DNA of 42,524 nt from Pseudomonas plecoglossicida NBRC 103162 = DSM 15088. Its GTDB lineage: Bacteria; Pseudomonadota; Gammaproteobacteria; Pseudomonadales; Pseudomonadaceae. The stretch is from positions 1-42,524 of the forward strand of contig NZ_BBIV01000038.1 of NCBI RefSeq assembly GCF_000730665.1, written 5' to 3'. Position numbers and translations under genes: made by a program. Below the pieces are notes generated by a model, which saw nothing but the letters and a program-made list of their open reading frames with translations, made no database searches and was not told the DNA's origin. Below are positions 32,702-41,450 of the stretch, piece by piece; positions within the stretch are counted from its first letter, which is position 1, and each line of letters opens with the position of its first letter.

Positions 32702-35700
32702 GCGTGGCTCTCCAGCGAGTGAGCGCGTTCGGCCTTGCGGGCTTGGCGACGCTCGACGAAACGGCGGATCAGGAAGAAGAACACCGGGGTCAGGAACAGC
32801 CCGAACACGGTCACGCCGATCATCCCGGAGAACACCGCGACGCCCATGGCGTGACGCATTTCAGAGCCCGCGCCGGAGGAAAACACCAGCGGTACCACAC
32901 CCATGATGAAGGCGATCGAGGTCATCAGGATCGGCCGCAGGCGCAGGCGGCAGGCTTCCAGTACCGCAGCCAGCGGGTCCAGTCCCTTGGCCTGTTCGTC
33001 CTTGGCGAACTCGACGATCAGGATCGCGTTCTTGCACGCCAGGCCCACCAGCACGATCAAGCCGATCTGGGTGAAGATGTTGTTGTCGCCACCCGAGACG
33101 ATCACCCCGGTGATGGCCGACAGCAGGGTCATCGGCACGATCAGGATCACTGCCAGCGGCAGGCTCCAGCTCTCGTATTGGGCCGCCAGCACCAGGAACG
33201 CCAGCAGCACGCAGAGCGGGAACACCAGCAACGCGGTATTGCCGGACAGGATCTGCTGGTAGGTCAGGTCGGTCCATTCGAACGTCATGCCGTTGGGCAG
33301 CTCCTGCTTGAGCAGCTTCTCGATCGCAGCTTCGGCCTGGCCGGAGCTGTAGCCCGGTGCCGCCGCGCCATTGATCTCTGCGGTGATGAAGCCGTTGTAG
33401 TGCATCACCCGGTCGGGCCCGGAGGTGTCGCTGACCTTGAGGAAAGTCGCCAGCGGGATCATCTCGCCAAGGTTGTTGCGCACCTTCAGCTGGCCGATCT
33501 GCTCGGCATCGAGGCGGAACTGCTGCTCGGCCTGGACGTTGACCTGGTAGGTGCGGCCAAAACGGTTGAAGTCGTTGGTGTACAGAGAACCCAGGTACAC
33601 CTGCAGGGTGTCGAAGATATCGGTAATGGCCACGCCGTGGGTCTTGGCCTTTTCCCGGTCGATGGCAGCATCGACCTGGGGCACGTTGACCTGGTAGCTG
33701 GTGAACAGGCCCGCCAGTTCCGGCACATTCTGGCTCTTGGCGATGATGTTCTGGGTTTCCTTGTACAGCGCTTCATAGCCCAGGTTGCCGCGGTCTTCGA
33801 TCTGCAGGCGGAACCCGCCGATGGTGCCCAGGCCCTGTACCGGCGGCGGTGGGAAGATCGCGATATAGGCGTCCTGGATGTCGGCGAACTGGGCATTCAG
33901 CGCAGCGGCGATGGCCGCGGCCGACTGGCTCGGGTCCTTGCGTTCGTCGAACGGCTTGAGCGGGGTGAACACGATGCCGCTGTTCGGGCTGTTGGTGAAG
34001 CCGTTGATCGACAGGCCAGGGAAAGCTACCGAGTCGGCGACGCCAGGCTGCTTCAGGGCGATTTCGCTCATGCGCTTGATCACTGCCTCGGTGCGGTCGA
34101 GGCTGGCAGCGTCAGGCAGTTGGGCAAAGGCCACCAGGTACTGCTTGTCCTGGGCCGGCACGAAACCGGTCGGGGTGGACGAGAAACCCAGGTAGGTCAG
34201 GCCCATGAGGCCGGCATAGACGAACAGGGCGATGCCGCTGGAGCGGATGACCCGGCGCACGCCGCCGACATAACCGTGGCTGGCACGTTCGAAGAAACGG
34301 TTGAACGGAGCGAACAGCCAGCTGCCCAGCAGTTTTTCCAGGAACCGCGAGAAACGGTCCTTGGGCGCATGGTGGTCCTTGAGCAGCACCGCGGCCAGGG
34401 CTGGCGACAGGGTCAGCGAGTTGAACGCCGAAATCACGGTCGAGATGGCGATGGTCAGGGCGAACTGCTTGTAGAACTGCCCGGTAAGGCCGGAGATGAA
34501 CGCGGCCGGCACGAACACGGCGCACAGCACCAACGCCGTGGCGATGATCGGCCCGGTCACCTCGCTCATGGCCTTTTGCGTGGCCTCCAGCGGTTTCAGC
34601 CCCAGCCCGATATTACGCTCGACGTTCTCCACCACCACGATGGCGTCGTCCACCACGATACCGATGGCCAGTACCAGCCCGAACAACGACAAGGCGTTGA
34701 GCGAGAAGCCGAACAGGTGCATCACCGCAAAGGTACCGATCAGCGACACCGGCACGGCCAGCAGCGGGATGATCGAGGCACGCCAGGTCTGCAGGAACAG
34801 GATCACCACCAGCACCACCAGCACCAGCGCCTCGAACAGAGTGTGCACCACCGCTTCGATGGAGCCACGTACGAAGATGGTCGGGTCGTAGACGATGCTG
34901 TAGTCCATGCCTTCGGGGAAGTCTTTCTTCAGCTCGGCCATCTTCGCCCGCACTTCGTCGGAGATCTCGATGGCGTTGGAGCCTGGGCGCTGGAAGATCG
35001 GGATGGCCACGGCCGGCTGGTTGTTGAGCAACGAACGCAGGGCGTATTGGCTGGAGCCCAGCTCGACCCGGGCGATGTCCTTCAGGCGCGTGATCTCACC
35101 GTCGGCACCTGCGCGAATGATGATGTTCTCGAACTCTTCCTCGTTGACCAGGCGGCCTTGGGTGTTGATCGACAGCTGGAAACTGGTCGAACCGGGGGCG
35201 GGCGGGGCGCCCAGCTGGCCGGCAGCGACCTGGCGGTTCTGCTCGCGGATGGCGGCGACCACGTCACTGGCGGTCAGGTTGCGCGAAGCGGTCTTGTTCG
35301 GGTCGAGCCATACGCGCAGCGAATAGTCGCCCATGCCGAACAGTTGCACGTCACCGACGCCGCCCAGGCGTGCCAGTTCATCCTTGATGTTGAGGATGGC
35401 GTAGTTGGACAGGTAGAGCATGTCGTAGCGGTTGTCCGGCGAGGTCAGGTGCACGACCATGGTCAGGTCGGGCGAGGCCTTGTCGACGGTGATACCGATG
35501 CGTGTCACTTCTTCCGGAAGCTTGGGCTGGGTCCGGGTGACGCGGTTCTGCACCTGCACCTGCGCGTTGTCAAGGTCGGTGCCCAGGGCGAAGGTGATGG
35601 TCAGGGTCAGCTTGCCGTCGGCGGTAGACTGCGAGGACATGTACAGCATGTTCTCGACGCCGGTGATGGCTTGCTCCAGCGGTGCGGCGACGGTTTCGCC

Positions 35701-35877
35701 GATGACCTTGGGGTTGGCCCCGGGGAAGTTGGCGCGCACCACCACGGTGGGCGGCACGACTTCCGGGTATTCACTGATCGGCAGCTGGAACAGCGAGATC
35801 GAGCCTGCGATCAGCAGCACCAGTGACAGTACGGCGGCGAAGATCGGCCGGGTAATGAAGAATTTCGAAAAGTTCAT
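32698..35877 (-). CDS. mexF: RND efflux transporter MexF
   Basis: A 1059-aa inner-membrane proton/drug antiporter of the HAE1 family, with 12 membrane helices and two large periplasmic loops. The N-terminus MNFSKFFITRPIFAAVLSL and the stretch PISEYPEVVPPTVVVRANFPGA (broken here at its Pro pair) agree nearly residue for residue with P. aeruginosa MexF. The proton-relay helix 4 contains GIVVDDAIVVVENVER with the Asp pair, and the helix 10 Lys is in VGLACKNAILIVEFA. MexF exports chloramphenicol, fluoroquinolones, trimethoprim and quinolone signals in P. aeruginosa; substrates here are inferred. It lies 12 bp after mexE. Confidence 0.96.
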   Translation of the reverse strand: MNFSKFFITRPIFAAVLSLVLLIAGSISLFQLPISEYPEVVPPTVVVRANFPGANPKVIGETVAAPLEQAITGVENMLYMSSQSTADGKLTLTITFALGTDLDNAQVQVQNRVTRTQPKLPEEVTRIGITVDKASPDLTMVVHLTSPDNRYDMLYLSNYAILNIKDELARLGGVGDVQLFGMGDYSLRVWLDPNKTASRNLTASDVVAAIREQNRQVAAGQLGAPPAPGSTSFQLSINTQGRLVNEEEFENIIIRAGADGEITRLKDIARVELGSSQYALRSLLNNQPAVAIPIFQRPGSNAIEISDEVRAKMAELKKDFPEGMDYSIVYDPTIFVRGSIEAVVHTLFEALVLVVLVVILFLQTWRASIIPLLAVPVSLIGTFAVMHLFGFSLNALSLFGLVLAIGIVVDDAIVVVENVERNIGLGLKPLEATQKAMSEVTGPIIATALVLCAVFVPAAFISGLTGQFYKQFALTIAISTVISAFNSLTLSPALAAVLLKDHHAPKDRFSRFLEKLLGSWLFAPFNRFFERASHGYVGGVRRVIRSSGIALFVYAGLMGLTYLGFSSTPTGFVPAQDKQYLVAFAQLPDAASLDRTEAVIKRMSEIALKQPGVADSVAFPGLSINGFTNSPNSGIVFTPLKPFDERKDPSQSAAAIAAALNAQFADIQDAYIAIFPPPPVQGLGTIGGFRLQIEDRGNLGYEALYKETQNIIAKSQNVPELAGLFTSYQVNVPQVDAAIDREKAKTHGVAITDIFDTLQVYLGSLYTNDFNRFGRTYQVNVQAEQQFRLDAEQIGQLKVRNNLGEMIPLATFLKVSDTSGPDRVMHYNGFITAEINGAAAPGYSSGQAEAAIEKLLKQELPNGMTFEWTDLTYQQILSGNTALLVFPLCVLLAFLVLAAQYESWSLPLAVILIVPMTLLSAITGVIVSGGDNNIFTQIGLIVLVGLACKNAILIVEFAKDEQAKGLDPLAAVLEACRLRLRPILMTSIAFIMGVVPLVFSSGAGSEMRHAMGVAVFSGMIGVTVFGLFLTPVFFFLIRRFVERRQARKAERAHSLESHA

Positions 35878-35889
35878 CGGTGTGATCCC

Positions 35890-37131
35890 TTAACCGCGTG
35901 GCGCCTGGGCGCTGGCGACTTTCTCAGTGGAGCCCGCTACCTTCTGCGCGCTGTTGCTGGCCTCCAGGGCCTGGCGCTGCTGGGCGAGGGCGGCGAGGGT
36001 CTGTTCGCTGGCCATCGGCGTTTCCTCCGGGGTCACCGGCGAGCCGGGGCGAACCCGTTGCAGGCCCTTGACCACGATGCGGTCGTCCTTGGCCAGGCCG
36101 CTGCGCACGATGCGCAGGCCTTCGAGCTTCGGCCCCAGCTCCACGGCGCGGTAAGTCGCCTTGTTGTCCTTGTCCATGACCAGCACGAACTTCTTGCCAA
36201 GGTCGGTGCCGACCGCTTCATCGTTGATCAGCATGGCGTCGTACTGGGCGCTGCCGACCAGCTTCAGGCGCGCATACAGCCCCGGGGTGAACTGGCCGTC
36301 GCGGTTGTCGAACACGGCGCGGCCACGGATGGTGCCGGTACGCGGGTTGACCTGGTTGTCGACGAAGTTCATCTGGCCCAGGTGCGGGTTGCCGGTTTCG
36401 CTGGTCAGGCCCAGGTAGACGGGGGTGCTCTGGCCACGCTGGCCTTCGCGCGCCAGCTGGGTGTACTTGAGGTACACGCGTTCGTCGGCGTCGAAGTAGG
36501 CGTACACCTTGTCGGTGGAGACCACGCTGGTCAGCGGCGTGACATCGGCGCTGACGATATTGCCGGCGGTGAACTGGGCGCGGCTGACGCGGCCGCTGAT
36601 GGGCGCGGTGACGCGGGTGAAGCTGAGGTTGAGGCGGGCCAGGTCGAGCTGGGCCTGGATCGCGTCGACGCCGGCGCGGGCCTCGGCGGCGGCGCTGCTG
36701 CGCGATTCGGCAAGCTCGGCGGAGATCGCGTTGCTGTCGCGCAGGCGCTCGCCACGGCGGGCTTCGTTGGCGCTGCGGATAGCGGTGGCCTTGGCCTGTT
36801 GCAACTGCGCTTCGAGGCGGCGCACGTCTGCCTGGAACGGGCGAGGGTCGATCTGGAACAACAGGTCGCCTTTCTTGACCTGGGCGCCTTCGGTGAACGC
36901 CACCAGGTCGATCTGGCCAGAGACCCGCGGGCGCACTTCGACGGTTTCCGGGGCTTCAAGGCGGCCGGTGAACTCGTCCCATTCATTGATCGGCTGTTCG
37001 ATCACCTTGGCCACGCTGACCTTCGGCGCGGCGGGCGCCTGCGCAGCGTCCGGGGTTCGGCCACAAGCGCTGAGCACCACCACTGCCAGGGCAGCGAGGG
37101 GGAAGCGCAAGGGTTTGAGTGAGTGGTCCAT
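35890..37131 (-). CDS. mexE: RND periplasmic adaptor MexE
   Basis: A 413-aa membrane-fusion lipoprotein with a signal peptide ending in the lipobox LSAC at Cys23. The barrel-sandwich and lipoyl halves are visible as VEVRPRVSGQIDLVAFTEGAQVKKGDLLFQIDPRPF and TRVTAPISGRVSRAQFTAGNIV, with the long helical hairpin between them. The C-terminal membrane-proximal part is VVKGLQRVRPGSPVTPEE. ATG 37131 with GGAG in place is the family start; the longer frame from 37260 covers the promoter. It is the first gene of mexE-mexF-oprN. No mexT or mexS gene is adjacent. Confidence 0.93.
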   Translation of the reverse strand: MDHSLKPLRFPLAALAVVVLSACGRTPDAAQAPAAPKVSVAKVIEQPINEWDEFTGRLEAPETVEVRPRVSGQIDLVAFTEGAQVKKGDLLFQIDPRPFQADVRRLEAQLQQAKATAIRSANEARRGERLRDSNAISAELAESRSSAAAEARAGVDAIQAQLDLARLNLSFTRVTAPISGRVSRAQFTAGNIVSADVTPLTSVVSTDKVYAYFDADERVYLKYTQLAREGQRGQSTPVYLGLTSETGNPHLGQMNFVDNQVNPRTGTIRGRAVFDNRDGQFTPGLYARLKLVGSAQYDAMLINDEAVGTDLGKKFVLVMDKDNKATYRAVELGPKLEGLRIVRSGLAKDDRIVVKGLQRVRPGSPVTPEETPMASEQTLAALAQQRQALEASNSAQKVAGSTEKVASAQAPRG

Positions 37132-37215
37132 GGAGAACTCCGCCAAGATATTAGTAGTGGGCGGAGTGTGAGTGCCTTGCGCGTGGCGCACGAATCGAAC
37201 GCAGCGAAGGTTATT

Positions 37216-37230
37216 ATCACGGGCAATGAT
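37216..37230. promoter_or_regulatory. candidate LysR-type (MexT-like) box between mexE and the adenylation gene
   Basis: ATCA-CGGGCAA-TGAT is a perfect dyad of the T-N11-A class, 85 bp upstream of the mexE ATG. The MexT site of P. aeruginosa begins ATCA-N5 and contains a GAT at the same distance, but the rest of the match is poor. No MexT gene lies nearby. Confidence 0.3.
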
Positions 37231-37317
37231 ATGTCGGGATATTTCATCGATGGCGGGCATGGTAGGGTGCCCTCACTGGCCCCATGTTGCTGGACATCCC
37301 AAAGCTTGCGCGCCCCC

Positions 37318-37349
37318 TGTGGGAGCCGGCTTGCCGGCGATGAGGCCGG
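37318..37349 (+). repeat. REP element upstream of the adenylation-domain gene
   Basis: TGTGGGAGCCGGC-TT-GCCGGCGATGAGGCCGG, the same type as at 18652. It stands in a divergent promoter region (mexE to the left, the adenylation fusion to the right), which is unusual for REPs, and would form a hairpin in the leader of either transcript. Confidence 0.85.
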
Positions 37350-37498
37350 AGCAGGCACAACACTGTGGCCTTTGGCTACGGGCTGAGGCTTCCGACCATC
37401 CGCATTGGCGCGCGAGCGCCGGGTGCACTAGCGTTTTGTTCAACTCCGCCAGTTGCGTTCATCGCGCTGGACCCGCGAACGCTGACGCGAGACACATC

Positions 37499-40309
37499 AT
37501 GCAGGACTTGCGCCCGAACCCGACGCTCCCCCTGGAATACCGTGCCGAACGGCCGATCGTCAGCGACTTTTTGCAGCAGGCGAAGCGCTCGCCCGAGGCG
37601 ACGGCGATCATTGGCGAGGGCGTGAGCTGCAGCTATCAGCAACTGCAGCGGATCAGCCACGGCATTGCCAGCTTCCTCTTTGAGCACCGCACCGGCGACG
37701 CGGACCGTGTGCTGATCGTCTGCAGCCGCGGCGCGGGCCTGGTCTATGCCATGCTCGGTGCATTGCGTGCCGGGTTGCCGTTCAGCGTGGTCGATGTGGC
37801 TTACCCGGCAGCTCGCGTCGCGCAGCTGGTCGAAAGCCTGGAGGCGACCTTCATCGTGCTCTGTGGCGAGGCGCAGGTCACGTTAGCGCAGGGCCACTGC
37901 CCGGCACGACGGGTCAGGGTGCCGGAAGCCCCCGACCAGGCGTTGCAGCAATTTCCCGAGCAGACGGGGCCGCTGCCTGACATCGACGCGAGCCGACCTG
38001 CCTACATCACCTTCACCTCCGGCAGCACCGGCATTCCCAAGGGGGTCGTGACCCATCACGCACCCCTGGTGCATTTCATCGACTGGCACGTGCGCCGCCA
38101 CGGCTTCACCGAACACGACCGTTTTTCCCTGCTGTCGGGACTGGGTCACGACCCGGTCTATCGGGATATCTTCACGCCCTTGTCGATCGGCGCGGCGGTA
38201 GTCTGCCCGGCCCAGTCCACCTTGACCCACCCGGTGCAGCTGGCGACCTGGATACGCCGCCATGGCATCTCGGTGATTCACCTGACACCGCCCCTGGGCA
38301 AGCTGATCGCCACCGGTGCAGGTCTGCAGCAGCAGCGGTTCGATCAGTTGCGCTGGCTGTTCTGGGGCGGCGATGCATTGAGCCCCGCGCTTTACCAGAC
38401 CATGCGCTCGATTGCCCCCCAGGCCACCAGCGTGAATTTCTACGGGACCACGGAAACGCCGCAAGCGATGGTGTTCCATCAGCTCGATGAGCAGCCCGTG
38501 CAGGCGACGATCCCGCTGGGCAAGGGGATCGACGACGCGCAGGTGCTGGTGGTGGGTGAGCAGCGACAACTCGTCAGTGAAGGCGAAGTGGGCGAGATTT
38601 TCATCCGCAGCTCTTATCTGTCGATGGGGTACTGGCAGGACCCTGCGCTGACCGCGGAGAAGTTCGTGGTCAACCCATTCACCGGTGCGCCGGGCGATAC
38701 CTGTTATCGCACGGGCGATCTTGGCACCTACCTGGCCGATGGCAGTGTCGCCTTCCTTGGCCGTGCCGACTGCCAGGTGAAGATTCGCGGTCATCGCATC
38801 GAGCCTGCGGAAATCGAAAGCGTGATCGCCCGTCAGCCACGGATCGAGCAGTGCGTGGTCGTGGCCAGCAACGACGGTGCGGCGCCAAGGTTGATTGCCT
38901 ATTGCGTTACGCCCTCGGCAGTCGAGGCTGGGCAATTACGCGAGGTGGTGGCCGCGCAGTTGCCAGACTACATGGTGCCAGCGCTATTCGTGTTCATCGA
39001 CGCGATACCGCTGACACCCAATGGCAAGATCGACCGGCGGGCATTGCCGCCCCCCCTCGACAGCTCGGAAACCTGCGCCGGCAATGTCGGCGAGGCACTG
39101 ACACCGGTGACGCGAAAGCTGGCCGATGCCTGGGCGCAGATCCTCCAGGTGCCGCACATCGATGCCAACCTGAGCTTCGTCGAACTGGGCGGCGACTCGT
39201 TGTCGTTCGTTCAGGCTTCCATGGTGCTGGAGGACCTGGTCGGGCAACTGCCGGCGCGCTGGGAACTGATGCCGGTGAGGCAATTGGCGGAACTTGCCGG
39301 CCAGACCAAGGCGCCCGGTCACGCGATGCGGGCCCTGGAAATGCCGGTGCTGATGCGCATGCTGTCGATCCTGTTGATCGTCATGGGGCATCTGGGTGTG
39401 CTCGGCAAAGGGGTGATCACGGGGGAGACCACTGCGCTGTTCCTGGTCTCCGGCATCGGGCTTGCCAGGTTCCAGGTCAATGCGATCCACGAGCGCGGTG
39501 ATGCACGGGTGCTGCTCAAGTCGGTGCTTGGCATCGCCTTGCCGACCTTGCTCTATACGGTACTGGTGCAGTTTCTGTTCGACACGGTGCATTGGCAATC
39601 GCTGCTGCTGATATCCAACTGGTTCCCTGCCTCGCTGGTGGGCCACTTCAGCTACTGGTACATCGAAGTGCTGGTGCAGATGCTGCTGATCGTTGGTCTG
39701 CTGCTGTCCATCAGGCCGTTACGCCTGCTGATCATGGCCGACCCGTTCCGCCATCTGTTGCTGGCCGCATGCGTGCTGTTGCTCGCGGACATTGTGCTGG
39801 GGCTGTTCGTCTTCGACGCCACGCCGCTGTACAACCGCGTGCCGCAGCACTACCTGGCGGCCATGGTGCTTGGCATGGCCGTGCAGTATGCCGATTCGAC
39901 ACTGCGCAAATGGTTGGCCAGCGCGGTGGCCGTGGTGGTGGTCGGCGAGCTGGAGCTCGTCACCATCGCAGGCTACGGATGGGACGCGTGGTTCAGCGGG
40001 CTGCACATCGACGTCGCCTTGCCGGCGGTGCTGGCGCTGATCTGGTTGCGCTCGGTGCCGATGCCTGCAGCTATTGCACGCGGCGGCGCGCTGATCGCCT
40101 CGTCGACCTTGTTCATCTACCTGACCCATTACCAGTTCCAGTCCGTGGCCCGGCGCATCAGCGACCAGCCGCTGCTTGCGGTGGCCCTGGCCATCGTCGG
40201 CGGTATCGTCGTGGCCTATTGCTGGAATACCGGGCTACGTTTGGCCCTGAAGCGTTGGGCCCGGGCACGCAAGAAGCGCCCGGCGGATACCCTCGAACCC
40301 GTCGCTTGA
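37499..40309 (+). CDS. NRPS-like adenylation - carrier - membrane acyltransferase fusion, 936 aa
   Basis: Three parts are fused. Residues 20-520 form an adenylation domain: ATP loop FTSGSTGIPKG (172-182), FYGTTE (314-319), YRTGDLG (403-409), GRADCQVKIRGHRIEPAE (421-438) and catalytic Lys510 in PNGKIDR. Asp218 in GHDPVYRDIF is where amino-acid-activating domains hold the alpha-amino group. Residues 535-605 form a carrier domain with phosphopantetheine Ser567 (LGGDSL). Residues 615-915 hold about ten hydrophobic helices with the acyltransferase-3 traits RMLSILLIVMGH (His631) and SSTLFIYLTHYQF. There is no condensation or thioesterase domain. The inference is that an activated, probably amino, acid is loaded on the carrier and passed by the membrane domain to an unknown acceptor. 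Start 37499 is preferred although its ribosome site is weak. Confidence 0.85.
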   Translation: MQDLRPNPTLPLEYRAERPIVSDFLQQAKRSPEATAIIGEGVSCSYQQLQRISHGIASFLFEHRTGDADRVLIVCSRGAGLVYAMLGALRAGLPFSVVDVAYPAARVAQLVESLEATFIVLCGEAQVTLAQGHCPARRVRVPEAPDQALQQFPEQTGPLPDIDASRPAYITFTSGSTGIPKGVVTHHAPLVHFIDWHVRRHGFTEHDRFSLLSGLGHDPVYRDIFTPLSIGAAVVCPAQSTLTHPVQLATWIRRHGISVIHLTPPLGKLIATGAGLQQQRFDQLRWLFWGGDALSPALYQTMRSIAPQATSVNFYGTTETPQAMVFHQLDEQPVQATIPLGKGIDDAQVLVVGEQRQLVSEGEVGEIFIRSSYLSMGYWQDPALTAEKFVVNPFTGAPGDTCYRTGDLGTYLADGSVAFLGRADCQVKIRGHRIEPAEIESVIARQPRIEQCVVVASNDGAAPRLIAYCVTPSAVEAGQLREVVAAQLPDYMVPALFVFIDAIPLTPNGKIDRRALPPPLDSSETCAGNVGEALTPVTRKLADAWAQILQVPHIDANLSFVELGGDSLSFVQASMVLEDLVGQLPARWELMPVRQLAELAGQTKAPGHAMRALEMPVLMRMLSILLIVMGHLGVLGKGVITGETTALFLVSGIGLARFQVNAIHERGDARVLLKSVLGIALPTLLYTVLVQFLFDTVHWQSLLLISNWFPASLVGHFSYWYIEVLVQMLLIVGLLLSIRPLRLLIMADPFRHLLLAACVLLLADIVLGLFVFDATPLYNRVPQHYLAAMVLGMAVQYADSTLRKWLASAVAVVVVGELELVTIAGYGWDAWFSGLHIDVALPAVLALIWLRSVPMPAAIARGGALIASSTLFIYLTHYQFQSVARRISDQPLLAVALAIVGGIVVAYCWNTGLRLALKRWARARKKRPADTLEPVA

Positions 40310-40315
40310 GGCGCG

Positions 40316-40954
40316 TCAGGGGTTGCCGGGGGCCAGGCCATTGAGCAGCAAACGTATCGACGAAGCCGTTGCGGCGGGGTAGTCGATACGTTGCTGCGAA
40401 TCTTGCGGCGCGTGCCAGCAGCGGTTGATGCACGCTTGCGCAATTGCCCAGACCGATGGCAGCACATGCTCCGGGTTTACCGCGGCCAATTGCCCGCTGC
40501 CGACCCATTGGCGGATGTGGTCGGTGTTTTCCTGCGCCTGGCAGGCCCAGCGTTCGAGAAAGTCGCCCGGAATGCGCCGCCCACCTTCCTTGAGCTCCTG
40601 CAGCAGCACCTTCGATGCGAACGGGCGCCCCTCGAACAACCGGATCATCGCACTGACCATACGGCCCAATGCTTCCAGCGGCGCGTCCTCCTGGCGAAAA
40701 GGCGCGCACACCTCCAGGTAGCGGGGGGCGATGTCCTCCAGCACATGGCTGTAGAGGTTGGCCTTGGACTTGAAGTAGTAGAGCAAGTTGGACCTGGGCA
40801 GGCAGGCCAGTGCGGCGATGGCCGAAAGCTTGGTGGCGGCATAGCCCTGTTGGGCGAACGCTTCGCTTGCGGCATTGAGGATGGTACTGCGCACGGGCTC
40901 GGCCAATGGCGCCTCGCACGCCTTGGGCATTTCTCGCGGCAGTTCGAACGGCAT
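40316..40954 (-). CDS. TetR-family regulator, RutR-like, 212 aa
   Basis: An N-terminal TetR helix-turn-helix lies at about residues 20-66 (TILNAASEAFAQQGYAATKLSAIAALA, then LLYYFKSKANLYSHVL). The C-terminal part (YLEVCAPFRQEDAPLEALGRMVSAMIRLF ... WVGSGQLAAVNPEHVLPSVWAIAQ) is similar to RutR of the pyrimidine degradation system, but no rut genes are present, so the ligand is probably different. The end is six bases from the end of the adenylation fusion, on the opposite strand. The ATG at 40954 is chosen because the upstream frame uses a TTG without a ribosome site. A palindromic operator candidate lies 37-60 bp upstream. Confidence 0.87.
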   Translation of the reverse strand: MPFELPREMPKACEAPLAEPVRSTILNAASEAFAQQGYAATKLSAIAALACLPRSNLLYYFKSKANLYSHVLEDIAPRYLEVCAPFRQEDAPLEALGRMVSAMIRLFEGRPFASKVLLQELKEGGRRIPGDFLERWACQAQENTDHIRQWVGSGQLAAVNPEHVLPSVWAIAQACINRCWHAPQDSQQRIDYPAATASSIRLLLNGLAPGNP

Positions 40955-40990
40955 GATGTACACGGCGGGGTTCCCTGGAACGGGTAAATA

Positions 40991-41014
40991 CGCAATATAC
41001 AAAAATATATAGCG
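40991..41014. promoter_or_regulatory. palindromic operator candidate for the TetR gene
   Basis: CGCAATATA-CAAAAA-TATATAGCG has nine-base arms with eight matches around a six-base spacer, 37 bp before the TetR start. The AT-rich right half could serve as the -10 of the gene on the minus strand, with TTGTCA (41031-41036 on the complement) as the -35. This layout suits autorepression. Confidence 0.5.
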
Positions 41015-41050
41015 TAAGTGTGCAGTCCACTGACAAAAGCCTGTGGCGCA

Positions 41051-41326
41051 TCACGCAATCGCGTTGGCACTGGCCAGTACCAGTCCACGCAGCCACTTGG
41101 AGGCCTGCGCGCGATGTTTGCGTGCATGCCACAGTTGGTAGTAGCGCAACGGCCGGGTGGCGGCCGGCAACGGTTCTATGCGCAGCGGCAGCAGCTCGGC
41201 GTAGTGCCACGCTGATCGCGGGTTGGCTTTGCCCCAGGCGTTCGGCGGTGCGGGAAACGCTTCGGTGAGTAGCGTGTGCAGCGTGCGCAGGAGCTGGGCA
41301 TCGCAGTTTGGCGTGGGCTTGGGCAC
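41051..41326 (-). CDS. small ORF resembling the C-terminus of a LysR regulator, 91 aa
   Basis: The frame begins with GTG 41326, preceded by GGAGAG seven bases away, so translation is likely. The last 45 residues (LPLRIEPLPAATRPLRYYQLWHARKHRA and then ASKWLRGLVL) look like the final strand and helix of LysR effector domains of the nod type (LWHxRxxxxPAxxWLR). There is no DNA-binding part, and the first 45 residues (MPKPTPNCDAQLLRTLHTLL...) match nothing I know. It could be a remnant of a LysR gene or a real small protein. Similarity is judged by eye only. Confidence 0.4.
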   Translation of the reverse strand: MPKPTPNCDAQLLRTLHTLLTEAFPAPPNAWGKANPRSAWHYAELLPLRIEPLPAATRPLRYYQLWHARKHRAQASKWLRGLVLASANAIA

Positions 41327-41450
41327 GAAAGCTCTCCAGCGCTGAGAAAAATCAGGACGAATACGTCACCAAGGGCGGCAAATTGGCTTGCTGAAAACCA
41401 TAGAATCTCCCACAGGGTAGGGATTGCACCCGGTGTACTACCCCTCGGGG

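Noticed and set aside
32704..35826. A 1040-codon open frame on the plus strand
   Set aside because: It is the antisense shadow of mexF. The translation is rich in His, Gln, Asp and Gly with no domain, whereas the minus strand encodes a nearly textbook MexF.
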